A stretch of 64,000 nucleotides of DNA. It comes from Acidobacteriota bacterium. Lineage in GTDB: Bacteria; Acidobacteriota; Blastocatellia; RBC074. Below, piece after piece: positions 50,659-58,660 of the stretch. The notes below the pieces were generated by a model that saw only the letters and a program-made list of their open reading frames with translations, did not search any database and had not been told where the DNA came from. The stretch's first letter is position 1, and every line of letters starts with the position of its first letter. Made by a program: the position numbers and the translations under genes. The stretch is from contig JAFDVL010000029.1 in NCBI GenBank assembly GCA_018268995.1, positions 62,001-126,000 on the forward strand, written 5' to 3'.

Positions 50659-51687
50659 TTAGAGTTCAGGCAGATTGACATTGCGGTCGCCTAACAAACC
50701 TTCATGCAAACAATTTGCAAAGCACTCGACGACTTGCGGGTCGAATTGGGTTCCGGCTGCCTCTCGCAAACGATCAATGGCGATTTCTTGGCTTAGCCCT
50801 TTTCGATAAGGGCGGTCTGATGTCATCGCGTCATAGGCATCCACGACGGCGATGATGCGTGCTTCCAGCGGGATTTGATCTCCGGCCAGATTGTCTGGAT
50901 AGCCACGTCCATCCCACCATTCGTGATGGCGCAGCACAAATTCGCTGACACGCTTCAGCCGCGGCAATTTTTTTAAGGCTTCATACCCGCGCACGACGTG
51001 TTGATCCATAATGGCTTTTTCCCAATCTTCCAATCGGGATGGTTTGCGCAGAATAGCTTCCGGCACACCAATTTTGCCGATGTCGTGCAACAAGGCGGCG
51101 AGCTTTAGGTCGTAAACGGAACCTTCCTCCATCCCCAGCCTCATCCCGACTTCTGCCACGAAATTCAAAACCGCCCCGGAATGTTCTCCCGTGTAGTTGT
51201 CTTTGGCTGAAAGTAATGAAGCCAACGCAAGTAGAATGGAAGAATACGTATCTTCGAGTTCCTGATTCAGGAGGCGATTGGTCGCCCGAACTTCACTCAT
51301 CAGGATCATGTTTTCAATCACATTCAGTAATTCCGGTTCGCTAAAAGGTTTGAGCAGGTATGCTGCCAGACCGTTAGAAAACAACGCGCGTTGTTCGGCT
51401 GGCGTAGCTCCTCGTCCGGTGAGCATGGCGACAGGCAAACATCCGGTACGGATGTTCTCGTGTTGCAGCGCAAGCAGGTCGAAGACCTCTTTGCCCGTCA
51501 TATCGCCCAGGGAATAGTCAAGTAAGATTAAATCGGGCTTCTTTTCTGCGACGATTCTCAAGGCTTCCTGTCCGTCAGGAGCGGCAAGGAAAGTGTAGCC
51601 GACTCTTTCCAAAATACTTTGCCCAACTAGGAGCTGCGACGGATCATCATCCACCCAGAGAACCCGTTTCTTTGCGTGAGGGAGCAT
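50659..51687 (-). CDS. Response regulator with HD-GYP domain (c-di-GMP phosphodiesterase)
   Basis: A 342-residue protein. The REC domain (1-125) has VLWVDDDPS, the phospho-acceptor Asp in LILLDYSLGDMTGKE near residue 56 and LKPF near 112. A helical linker then joins an HD-GYP domain (about 150-335) with LLHDIGKIGVP, HHEWWDGRGYPDNLAGDQIP and DAYDAMTSDRPYRKG. HHEWWDGRGYP is the HD-GYP signature loop, so the protein should break down cyclic di-GMP when phosphorylated. AGGAA precedes the ATG. It stands alone, and a small hairpin (51710-51734) lies in its leader. Cyclic di-GMP often controls exopolysaccharide, so a link to the cluster is reasonable but unproven. Confidence 0.93.
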   Translation of the reverse strand: MLPHAKKRVLWVDDDPSQLLVGQSILERVGYTFLAAPDGQEALRIVAEKKPDLILLDYSLGDMTGKEVFDLLALQHENIRTGCLPVAMLTGRGATPAEQRALFSNGLAAYLLKPFSEPELLNVIENMILMSEVRATNRLLNQELEDTYSSILLALASLLSAKDNYTGEHSGAVLNFVAEVGMRLGMEEGSVYDLKLAALLHDIGKIGVPEAILRKPSRLEDWEKAIMDQHVVRGYEALKKLPRLKRVSEFVLRHHEWWDGRGYPDNLAGDQIPLEARIIAVVDAYDAMTSDRPYRKGLSQEIAIDRLREAAGTQFDPQVVECFANCLHEGLLGDRNVNLPEL

Positions 51688-52418
51688 AAACTTGGTTCCT
51701 GATCTAAGTACGGCTAGGGGATACAGATAGCCGTGACAATGTTGGTATTATTCAGCAGCGGGCAAAGTCAAAACTGGCATACTATCCCACGACCAGTATT
51801 GCTTTGGTTAATGTTTAGAGCGGAATGTGTGTAGTAATAAAGGGACAAGTTGCCGGGAGGCAAATTCCTTAGCCAAGTTAGCGATCCTACTTGTACTGTG
51901 CAACCCGGATGAACTTCAGGTGATAATTACTCGTTGACCACTCAAACAACATCAGCGACCGCTGTGACACAAACTTACAGGACGAACTAATGTGGGGTCG
52001 GGAATCCTGTAATATGCAGGGACCTATTGTGTTGGTAGAAAGGCAAGAAATCCCCGAATTTTACTCCAGAAATCTGGAACTAAAACGTAACGGACACTTC
52101 TCAAATAGTAGGGCACATGAATCTTATATTGGGGTACTGAATAATCAAGTCAGCTACCAACAATGCGCAGTATACCAGAGCCTTTTGGCGAGGCAAGCGT
52201 TATTAAAGTGGTGGCTGGAAGCGCAGTTCGGACGTGGGTTTTAATTGGGAGCAGGCAATAAAAATCGGCGCTGTTTTCAAGAACTGCCGGGCAAACTCAC
52301 TGGAGCAGACTTTTCTTGCCGACCGTTTTGTCGCTGCTTGCAATCGGCAGGTGATTCAGTAAAATGGCGGAGCCTTGCGCACCTAATATTTGATTCGTCA
52401 ATAAAGGAGATAGAACGA
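51688..52418. other. Intergenic region, HD-GYP to ferredoxin
   Basis: 731 bp between divergent genes. The only clear structure is ACGGCTA (51710-51716) pairing with TAGCCGT (51728-51734) around an 11-nt loop, 23 nt before the HD-GYP start. An 84-codon frame (51990-52244) lacks features. I see nothing else supportable. Confidence 0.5.
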
Positions 52419-52679
52419 ATGGCCGCTTATGTAATTTGCGAACCGTGTATCGGCACGAAAGACACGGCGTGTGTGGATGTTTGCCCGGTGGATTGCATTC
52501 ATCCACGTCGGGATGAACCAGAGTTCGAATCAACCCAGATGCTTTATATCAACCCGGATGAGTGTATTGATTGTGGTGCTTGCCAACCGGCTTGCCCTGT
52601 TGAGGCCATCTTTCGCGATGAAGATGTACCGGAGCAGTGGCAAAGCTATATTGAACTCAACGCCACTCATTATCAGTAA
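52419..52679 (+). CDS. 7Fe-type (3Fe-4S/4Fe-4S) ferredoxin
   Basis: An 86-residue electron carrier. The first cluster motif is CIGTKDTACVDVCPVDCI (C-x7-C-x3-CP), the spacing of 3Fe-4S centres in 7Fe ferredoxins, with a Cys that may complete a second cluster. The second is CIDCGACQPACPVEAI (C-x2-C-x2-C-x3-CP), a 4Fe-4S centre. ATG 52419 follows AAGGAG by 9 nt and gives the usual MAAYVICEPC start; the longer frame is not family-like. It transfers single electrons in the cytoplasm. It stands alone, with a large hairpin just after the stop, and its partner is unknown. Confidence 0.93.
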   Translation: MAAYVICEPCIGTKDTACVDVCPVDCIHPRRDEPEFESTQMLYINPDECIDCGACQPACPVEAIFRDEDVPEQWQSYIELNATHYQ

Positions 52680-53093
52680 ATTAAGGGAAGCGATAGCGAT
52701 CCTCAGCAGTTGTGGTGCTGATCGCTATCGCTGTTGCTAAGTATGTGGGAGCAGTTCTGTTTATTTTTGGCTTTGTTGGGCTGTTTGCTGTTGGTGGGAC
52801 GCCACTTGATCGCGAATCGCAGCCGCAGTTGCCACAATGAAGTCTGTTCTTGTGACGAACCAAAGCCATTAGCTCAGCTTGCCGGGCGGAAACAACACCG
52901 TAAGCCGTAACAAAGATTTTCTGCTCGCTCGTATTATGCGTTGCCGATGAGGTTCGCTTAGCGCCAAGTCCTCCCGCTAAGTTTATTTGGCTGAGTTTTA
53001 ATCACACTGCTGTCACGTTTCTCTTGCCCGCACAAGTCATCGCCCCTGCATTTGCCCCCGCTTATAAATCGCTACGATCAGGTTGCATACTCA
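52680..53093. other. Intergenic region after the ferredoxin
   Basis: 414 bp without a supportable gene. It contains the 12-bp hairpin at 52689-52732 and then unremarkable sequence up to the ABC ATPase start. Confidence 0.5.
52689..52732 (+). terminator. Large hairpin after ferredoxin
   Basis: AGCGATAGCGAT and ATCGCTATCGCT are perfect 12-bp arms. CAGCA/TGCTG inside extends the stem. No T run follows, so it may act as a rho-dependent or RNA-stabilising element rather than a simple terminator. It starts 10 nt after the stop. Confidence 0.55.
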
Positions 53094-53909
53094 ATGGTTA
53101 ATCCTTCCGAAGTTGCCCAATTCACTTCACCTGCATCGAGCGTGACGCCCGCGCCTATTGCTTTGCGCTTGCGTCATCTGACACGGCGTTTTGGGGATTT
53201 TGTTGCTGTCAATAATCTGAATCTGGAAGTTCGACGAGGCTCTTTTTTAGGGTTTCTTGGCCCGAATGGAGCTGGCAAATCCACGACCATCAAAATGGTG
53301 ACGGGGTTGCTGGCCCCGTCGCAAGGGCAGATTGAAATTCTGGATCGTGATTTAGAGGCGGAACCGATTGCAGTCAAACGCTTGATCGGCGTCGTCCCAG
53401 AAGACCTGAACTTATTTGATCGGCTCACAGGCGCGGAATATTTGACTTTTGTTGGTCGAATGCACGAACTGGAACGGCATGTGATTGCCGAGCGCACCGC
53501 CGAGTTGCTGCACGTCATGGAGTTGGAGGAAAAGCCCAAAGCTTTGATTATTGAATATTCGCACGGCATGCGAAAAAAGATTTCCCTCGCCGCTGCCCTG
53601 ATTCATAACCCGCAGGTGTTGTTTCTGGATGAACCGTTTGAAGGCGTAGATGCAGTGGCTGCGCGGGTGATTAAAAATTTGCTGGAGCGAATGCGCGAAC
53701 GTGGTGTCACGATCTTTTTGACTTCGCATATTTTGGAAATTGTCGAACGGCTTTGCACCGATATTGCTATCATCAATCACGGACGGCTCATCGTTTCCGG
53801 GCCGCTGGATGAACTACGCGCCCAGGCTGGGACGAATCTCGAAGATTATTTTGTGAATCTGGTGGGAGGCGAAAGGCCCCTGGCTGATACTTTATCGTGG
53901 ATTGGCTGA
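53094..53909 (+). CDS. ABC transporter ATP-binding protein
   Basis: A 271-residue ATPase. Walker A is GPNGAGKST near residue 60, the Q-loop region VVPEDLNLF near 103, the signature YSHGMRKKISLAAAL near 155 (degenerate at SGGQ), Walker B VLFLDEPFEGVD near 178 and the H-loop FLTSHIL near 210. These mark the ABC-2 / bacitracin-export-like class. ATG 53094 is chosen over TTG 53052; the ribosome site is weak (AGG, 12 nt). The permease gene follows after a 7-nt tandem-repeat block, so the two likely form one exporter. Substrate unknown. Confidence 0.9.
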   Translation: MVNPSEVAQFTSPASSVTPAPIALRLRHLTRRFGDFVAVNNLNLEVRRGSFLGFLGPNGAGKSTTIKMVTGLLAPSQGQIEILDRDLEAEPIAVKRLIGVVPEDLNLFDRLTGAEYLTFVGRMHELERHVIAERTAELLHVMELEEKPKALIIEYSHGMRKKISLAAALIHNPQVLFLDEPFEGVDAVAARVIKNLLERMRERGVTIFLTSHILEIVERLCTDIAIINHGRLIVSGPLDELRAQAGTNLEDYFVNLVGGERPLADTLSWIG

Positions 53910-53920
53910 GCTGTGGCCTG

Positions 53921-53948
53921 TCTCAAATTTCAAATCTCAAATTTTAGG
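53921..53948 (+). repeat. TCTCAAA heptamer tandem repeat
   Basis: Units TCTCAAA, TTTCAAA, TCTCAAA, TTTTAGG fill the gap between the ATPase stop and the permease ATG at 53949. The last unit supplies an AGG. TCTCAAA is the same heptamer seen on the minus strand at 29791-29818. Confidence 0.65.
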
Positions 53949-55592
53949 ATGTCGCAACTCCACACGCTTTTTTGGCTCCGCTATCGAATTTTCAGGAATT
54001 CGCTCACCACACGGGGCGAAATGGCGCGCAAAATCTTGAATACAGTTTTGTTGTTGATTCCCGTGCTTTTGAGTGTCGGAATCGGGATCGGATTGTTTTT
54101 GCTTTTGCTGTTTGTTGAGCAAGCGCGAACCCCCATTATGAATGGAGGGATGACAACGGTTCTGGCCACGTTACTGTTTTTGATGTTGATCTCGCAGTCC
54201 ACGGGCGCTTCCTCTCATTTTGATCCCTCGAAATTTGCACTGTTCCCCATTAAGTTCGGCAAACTGTATGTGCTGAATCTGATGTCAGCTGTTGGCGAAT
54301 TTTCGATGCTGATGGTGTTGCCTTCAATGGCGGGCATGTTGCTTGGGCTGGGATTTGCGTACGGGCATATCTTTGGGGGCGTCATCGTTTTTTTGTTGGC
54401 CCTGCTCTGGGTTACGTCGCTGTTTATTTGTACCGGGATGCTTTTTGCCTGGTTGCTCTCAGGCCGTAAACGCAGCCGGGAAATTCTGTTTGCTTTGCTC
54501 ATTGGCCTGATGACGGTGGGCGGTCAATTGTTGCCCCGTTTTTTTATCACTCCGCAGGGCAGAGGTCTGATGCGATGGCTGTTGCCGTACCGGGATATTA
54601 TCACGACGGTCATAGATTGGACGCCAATCGGTGTTTGGTCATTTTTTTTCCGCCATTTGGTAGAAGGAGAAACCGCAACGGCATATATCCGATTAGTGCT
54701 TGTTTGCGGCATCTGGATTAGCTTGGCTTTGGCGATAGGGCTTAGGCTTTTCACGCGGCTGGCAACCAGCCCACGGGCCAGCAGCACTGCGAGCCGCGTT
54801 CCAAGGGGCAAGCGCGCGGCTGCCACGAATACCTTTCTTTCCTTTCATCTGCCTTTTGTTCCTGGCCAAATTGCGGTCGTGATCGCAAAAGAGTTGCGCT
54901 ATTTTGCTCGTAACCCTGCCACCTATCTGACAATCATCTCCTCGCTGATTTTCCCCCTGCTCTTTTTTCGCACGGGGCGGAGCGGCACCAATAGCAATTT
55001 GTGGATTAGCGGCTGGATCGTCTATGTATTTGCGATGAACCTGCAATATTTTGCGGGATTGTTTGCTTACGATGCCGCCGGATTTCGGCTTTATCTTTTA
55101 GTGCCGATCAGATGGACGCGGTTATTGTTGGGCAAAAACGCTGCAATCTGGTTGTTGGTGACTACCCAGATTACTTTGGTTTTGCTGAGCGCCGAGCTGC
55201 TCGACCACAATTTGACGTTTGAAAAAGTCTATATTGCCGGATGCTCCATGCTCAGTGCGATGGCCATGTACAGCGTGGTTGGAAACTATGTTTCGATTTA
55301 TTTCCCCTATCGCATTAATTTCGGCGTTCCGGCGCGGCGACGAGAAAACTGGTCAGGCATTAGCTTGCTGGTGCAATTCGCGCTTTTGTTTGGCGTGATG
55401 GGCCTGTTGTTATTGCCGATAGGAGCCGCATATTGGTTCAGGGCTCCGAAGATGTTGTATTTCCTATTTGCGGTGCTGGTCGTAGCCAGTTGGACGGTAT
55501 ACTTCCTGTTTCTTGAAACTCAGGCAAAACTGTTGGCTGCCCGCCGCTTTGACATCGCTGAAACGTTGACGCGAAGGACTGAGAAAGTGTGA
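53949..55592 (+). CDS. ABC-type exporter permease
   Basis: About 547 residues with roughly 12 hydrophobic segments in two halves, separated by a basic loop (SSTASRVPRGKRAAATNTF, near 285-305). Helices include TVLLLIPVLLSVGIGIGLFL, FSMLMVLPSMAGMLLGLGFA and GVMGLLLLPIGAAYWF. It pairs with the ATPase directly upstream as the transmembrane part of an exporter; no solute-binding protein is present. The start may be ATG 53949, immediately after the heptamer block, or GTG 53913, which has no ribosome site and would translate the repeat. I prefer 53949 with modest confidence. A purine-rich stretch follows the stop. Confidence 0.85.
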   Translation: MSQLHTLFWLRYRIFRNSLTTRGEMARKILNTVLLLIPVLLSVGIGIGLFLLLLFVEQARTPIMNGGMTTVLATLLFLMLISQSTGASSHFDPSKFALFPIKFGKLYVLNLMSAVGEFSMLMVLPSMAGMLLGLGFAYGHIFGGVIVFLLALLWVTSLFICTGMLFAWLLSGRKRSREILFALLIGLMTVGGQLLPRFFITPQGRGLMRWLLPYRDIITTVIDWTPIGVWSFFFRHLVEGETATAYIRLVLVCGIWISLALAIGLRLFTRLATSPRASSTASRVPRGKRAAATNTFLSFHLPFVPGQIAVVIAKELRYFARNPATYLTIISSLIFPLLFFRTGRSGTNSNLWISGWIVYVFAMNLQYFAGLFAYDAAGFRLYLLVPIRWTRLLLGKNAAIWLLVTTQITLVLLSAELLDHNLTFEKVYIAGCSMLSAMAMYSVVGNYVSIYFPYRINFGVPARRRENWSGISLLVQFALLFGVMGLLLLPIGAAYWFRAPKMLYFLFAVLVVASWTVYFLFLETQAKLLAARRFDIAETLTRRTEKV

Positions 55593-55608
55593 AAAGCAGC
55601 GAGGAAGT

Positions 55609-55654
55609 CGGAGAGAAAGAGAGAAAGAGCGACTGAGAGCTCCTCATCTCTCCG
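55609..55654. other. Purine-rich hairpin between convergent genes
   Basis: CGGAGAGA (55609-55616) can pair with TCTCTCCG (55647-55654). Between lie repeated GAGAAA units. It occupies the gap between the permease stop and the stop of the minus-strand phosphoesterase. It is a possible bidirectional terminator without T runs. Confidence 0.4.
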
Positions 55655-56566
55655 TCATTTCTTCGCCTTAATTGTCAGCACCGAAATCTCAGGCGGCACT
55701 CGAAATCGCAGTGGCAGGATACTGGTTCCGATTCCTGTTGAGACAAAGATTCTTTTAGATCCTTCTTCCACATATCCAATCGCATATTTTTCGCCGTAAT
55801 CCGAGGGCACAACGCGCCGGCCAAGCAACGGTAAATTTACCTGCCCGCCATGCGTATGCCCGGCCAAAGTCAAAATGAACGGGGGCGGTAATTTGAGAAA
55901 AATGTCAGGGGTATGAGTCAGTCCCAGAACCGGGTCTGTGGTTGTAATGCTTCTTACCGTTTTCTCAATATCATCCTTGTGCGAAAAATAATCGCCCAAT
56001 CCTGCCAGCCATAAAGTTTGCCCGTTGCGCTGAATAGGGATGGCTTCGTTGGTAAGCACGCGGATTCCCACCTGCTGAAACGCTGCGGTCACGCGCTCAG
56101 CTCCAAACCACCAATCGTGATTTCCGAGTACGGCATAAACCCCGAGCGGCGCTCGCAAGTCCTTCAGGACAGCAGTAAAAGTTTCGGGATCGGTGAACGT
56201 CCCACCCACTACGCCCTGGATCACGTAATCACCGAGCAGCACGATCAAATCAGGCTGTTGTTCATTTGTACGCGCGACAATCTCGCGCACTTTGTCGAGC
56301 GTGATGTGCGGTGACCCAACGTGCAAATCCGCGAGCGCTACGATTTTGCATTGCTCAAATCCTTGTGGCCAGCCGGGAATTTCAACAGTGCTGGATCGAA
56401 CGATCAGACGGTTTGGCTCAATGAAAACAGACCACAAAACAAGCACAATCCCCATCAAGGCAGCGAGGCCAAGCAGGTGTAAATAATAGCGTCGCCCCGC
56501 ACGCCAGGCCCGCATATCCAGCCATCGAAGCCAGGCTTTTCTGCGCCGAAAAGAAGATGTGCTCAT
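55655..56566 (-). CDS. Membrane-anchored metallophosphoesterase (YkuE-like)
   Basis: A 303-residue calcineurin-like hydrolase with a short basic N-terminus and one membrane segment (YYLHLLGLAALMGIVLVLWS, near 30-48). The motifs are ALADLHVGS near 78, LIVLLGDYVI near 108, VLGNHDWWFG near 146 and LAGHTHGGQVN near 236. The DxH, GD, GNHD and GHxH metal-binding set is complete. YkuE-type enzymes may act on lipid-linked sugars such as UDP-diacylglucosamine. Its ATG overlaps the stop of the upstream secernin-like gene (ATGA, 4 nt), so translation is coupled. Substrate unknown. Confidence 0.9.
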   Translation of the reverse strand: MSTSSFRRRKAWLRWLDMRAWRAGRRYYLHLLGLAALMGIVLVLWSVFIEPNRLIVRSSTVEIPGWPQGFEQCKIVALADLHVGSPHITLDKVREIVARTNEQQPDLIVLLGDYVIQGVVGGTFTDPETFTAVLKDLRAPLGVYAVLGNHDWWFGAERVTAAFQQVGIRVLTNEAIPIQRNGQTLWLAGLGDYFSHKDDIEKTVRSITTTDPVLGLTHTPDIFLKLPPPFILTLAGHTHGGQVNLPLLGRRVVPSDYGEKYAIGYVEEGSKRIFVSTGIGTSILPLRFRVPPEISVLTIKAKK

Positions 56567-57840
56567 TCCGATTCCCCCGCAAAACGCGCTAAAAACATCT
56601 GATCCAATTTATCTTGTTCCTCCCAATACCGATCAAAGAACGAATAGCTTTTGCGCCCTCTGGCAATCCGTTTGACGCGCTCAGTCCACGCCGGAATTTG
56701 TTGCTGATGTGCTGTCCAGGCGTCTGCTTCCTGACCAGACAAAACATCTGCTTGCAAAGAAACGCGGGCGGCCTCAAACACGGCACGACGGCGGGCATAA
56801 TCGCCAAGCACAGCGCGATGCAATTGTTCGTGTTGCCAGAAGAGCTTTTCTGGATCGCCCAGTTTGTTATCACGTCCGAGCAGGACAGGTTTATAAACAC
56901 TGAGGCAGGGCGACGATGTGCCTGTCAAATAATGCGCTGACCCCGTAGCTGTTAGCCGACTAACCATTGAACCAGTCGTTTGTCCCGAACGTCGCGTCGG
57001 CCACCACGAAGCATGCGCGCAAGGCATCTGTATCTTCCAACCTTGTTTTGGTGTGAGGCCGTTGTGATCGCGCAACGCTGCAAAAACATCCTCGCGGCTT
57101 ACACCGTTTTCCTTGCTGTTCAGAATTTGGAAGGTACAGGCGCGGCGAATCTCACCTGCGCTTAAATTCGAGCGATTGGCATCACCAAAACACTTGGCGA
57201 AATCGAAATCGGAACTCGACTGACACCAGCCCTGACTGCGCGCAAAGTCGTACGCATCTGGCGAGATCAAATCGAATTCTTTGCCAATGGTCAGCACGTT
57301 TGAGATGGTGCGGATGCCTTTGACCTTCTCTGCGACCCAGTATTTATCGGCAGTTTCCAGCACCCAGGCTTCGTGTGGGTCGGCAATGATGAATGAATTG
57401 TGGTAGCGAAATTTTGTATTCCGATAGCCGCAACGACCGCCTTGTCCATGCAGTGAAATCAGATCTGTGATGAGCGTTAATGCCTCGCGTGCTGTGTCTG
57501 CACGTTCCAGTGCCAGCCGTAGCAAATCCATTCCCGTCAGACCTTCTTTGGCATACGGCAATTTGGTGAAAACGGCTTCATTGCCAATCGTCACGCCACG
57601 TTCGTTCGTGCCCATTTCTGCGCCCCACATCCAGAACGGGCGACTCAGCGCAACCTCAAATGTGTGATTGGCCTGCGGAATTGAAATGTGCGTGCAGCGG
57701 AGTTGCGTCGGAGCCGAATAGGTTTTTGCTGGACGATGCTCGACCAGTTGCGCCTCGCCCGGTTCACGGTCACTGTTTTTGCCAAACCACACCGCCCCAT
57801 CAACCGTTGCGGGAGGAACTGCTACTATCGTGTCACACAT
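56563..57840 (-). CDS. Secernin-like C69-family peptidase
   Basis: A 425-residue N-terminal-nucleophile hydrolase of the C69 dipeptidase / secernin group. It begins MCDTIVAVPP, so Cys2 becomes the nucleophile after Met removal; there is no propeptide. WFGKNSDREPGEAQ near residue 19 is the family signature. GCSYRN-type Arg-containing regions follow (GGRCGYRNTKFRYHNSFIIAD with TADKYWVAEK, near 135-170), then NVLTIGKEFDLISPDA and MPCAHASWWPTRRSGQTTGS near 275. It probably cleaves di- or tripeptides in the cytoplasm. The start is ATG 57840; the ribosome site is weak. A 119-nt gap separates it from the divergent oxygenase gene. Confidence 0.88.
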   Translation of the reverse strand: MCDTIVAVPPATVDGAVWFGKNSDREPGEAQLVEHRPAKTYSAPTQLRCTHISIPQANHTFEVALSRPFWMWGAEMGTNERGVTIGNEAVFTKLPYAKEGLTGMDLLRLALERADTAREALTLITDLISLHGQGGRCGYRNTKFRYHNSFIIADPHEAWVLETADKYWVAEKVKGIRTISNVLTIGKEFDLISPDAYDFARSQGWCQSSSDFDFAKCFGDANRSNLSAGEIRRACTFQILNSKENGVSREDVFAALRDHNGLTPKQGWKIQMPCAHASWWPTRRSGQTTGSMVSRLTATGSAHYLTGTSSPCLSVYKPVLLGRDNKLGDPEKLFWQHEQLHRAVLGDYARRRAVFEAARVSLQADVLSGQEADAWTAHQQQIPAWTERVKRIARGRKSYSFFDRYWEEQDKLDQMFLARFAGESE

Positions 57841-57959
57841 AAACGATCAGAGTGAAAAACCCGAGCGAAGGTAGCAAGGAAATTGTTTTCAGGCAAATTA
57901 CCTGTGCGCTTGCCTCTTCGCCCGGATAAATCAGGTGCGATATAGTAACCGCGATCATC

Positions 57960-58586
57960 ATGGAAATTTATTCGACTCTTGTTGACCATCTTGCAGAACA
58001 CGGCTGGGCTGTTACGTCAGAATTATTTGCACCGGAAACGATCACAGATCTCGCGGCGGAAGTCCGAACCTTGTGGGGAGCCGCAGCATTTAAAGCAGCT
58101 GGCGTGGGGCGCGGCGCAGATTTTCAGACTCGCGCTGACATCCGCAGCGATCATATTTTGTGGTTGGATGATAAAAAGTTGACTGCGCCGCAAGCTGCCT
58201 ATTGTCAGACACTCGAAACGCTGCGCCACGAACTCAACGCGCAACTCTTCGTCGGTGTGCAGGAGCTGGAAGCACATTATGCTGTGTATCCGCCCGGAGC
58301 GTTTTATCAAAAGCATGTTGATCGCTTTAGCACAGCGGATGAGCGCATCATTTCGTGTTCGCTGTACCTGAATCCAGACTGGTCTGAAGCCGATGGCGGC
58401 GCGCTTCGGTTGTATGAAGGCGAAAATTTTATTGAGGTTTCCCCCCAGGCCGGAACGTTTGCCATCTTTCGCAGTGATGCGATTTATCACGAAGTTTTGC
58501 CTGCGACGCGAGAACGCTTTAGCCTGACGGGCTGGTTCAAACGCCGGTCTTTGCAACACTACAGTGGCCTGTCAAGTCAGGTGTGA
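57960..58586 (+). CDS. 2OG-Fe(II) oxygenase (prolyl-4-hydroxylase type)
   Basis: A 208-residue double-stranded beta-helix oxygenase. The iron triad is visible as HVDRF near residue 113 (HxD) and IYHEVLPATRERFSLTGWF near 178, which gives the distal His and the 2-oxoglutarate-binding Arg. AVYPPGAFYQK and SCSLYLNPDWSEADGGALRL lie between. This matches the SM-20/EGL-9-like bacterial group that hydroxylates proline or other residues of proteins. The natural partner is unknown. The ATG at 57960 has no clear ribosome site. It is divergent from the secernin-like gene. Confidence 0.87.
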   Translation: MEIYSTLVDHLAEHGWAVTSELFAPETITDLAAEVRTLWGAAAFKAAGVGRGADFQTRADIRSDHILWLDDKKLTAPQAAYCQTLETLRHELNAQLFVGVQELEAHYAVYPPGAFYQKHVDRFSTADERIISCSLYLNPDWSEADGGALRLYEGENFIEVSPQAGTFAIFRSDAIYHEVLPATRERFSLTGWFKRRSLQHYSGLSSQV

Positions 58587-58660
58587 TTTTCAGAAGAGAA
58601 CGCTGAGCAAAAAACTTAGCAGGCGGCACGTTTACTGTACGTCTCGTTACAGAGGAATTC

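Noticed and set aside
51870..51890. Sigma-54-like site before the HD-GYP gene (TGGC and TTGC)
   Set aside because: Spacing between the two elements is one base too long.
51990..52244. 84-codon open frame before the ferredoxin
   Set aside because: Composition not protein-like, no ribosome site and no family resemblance.
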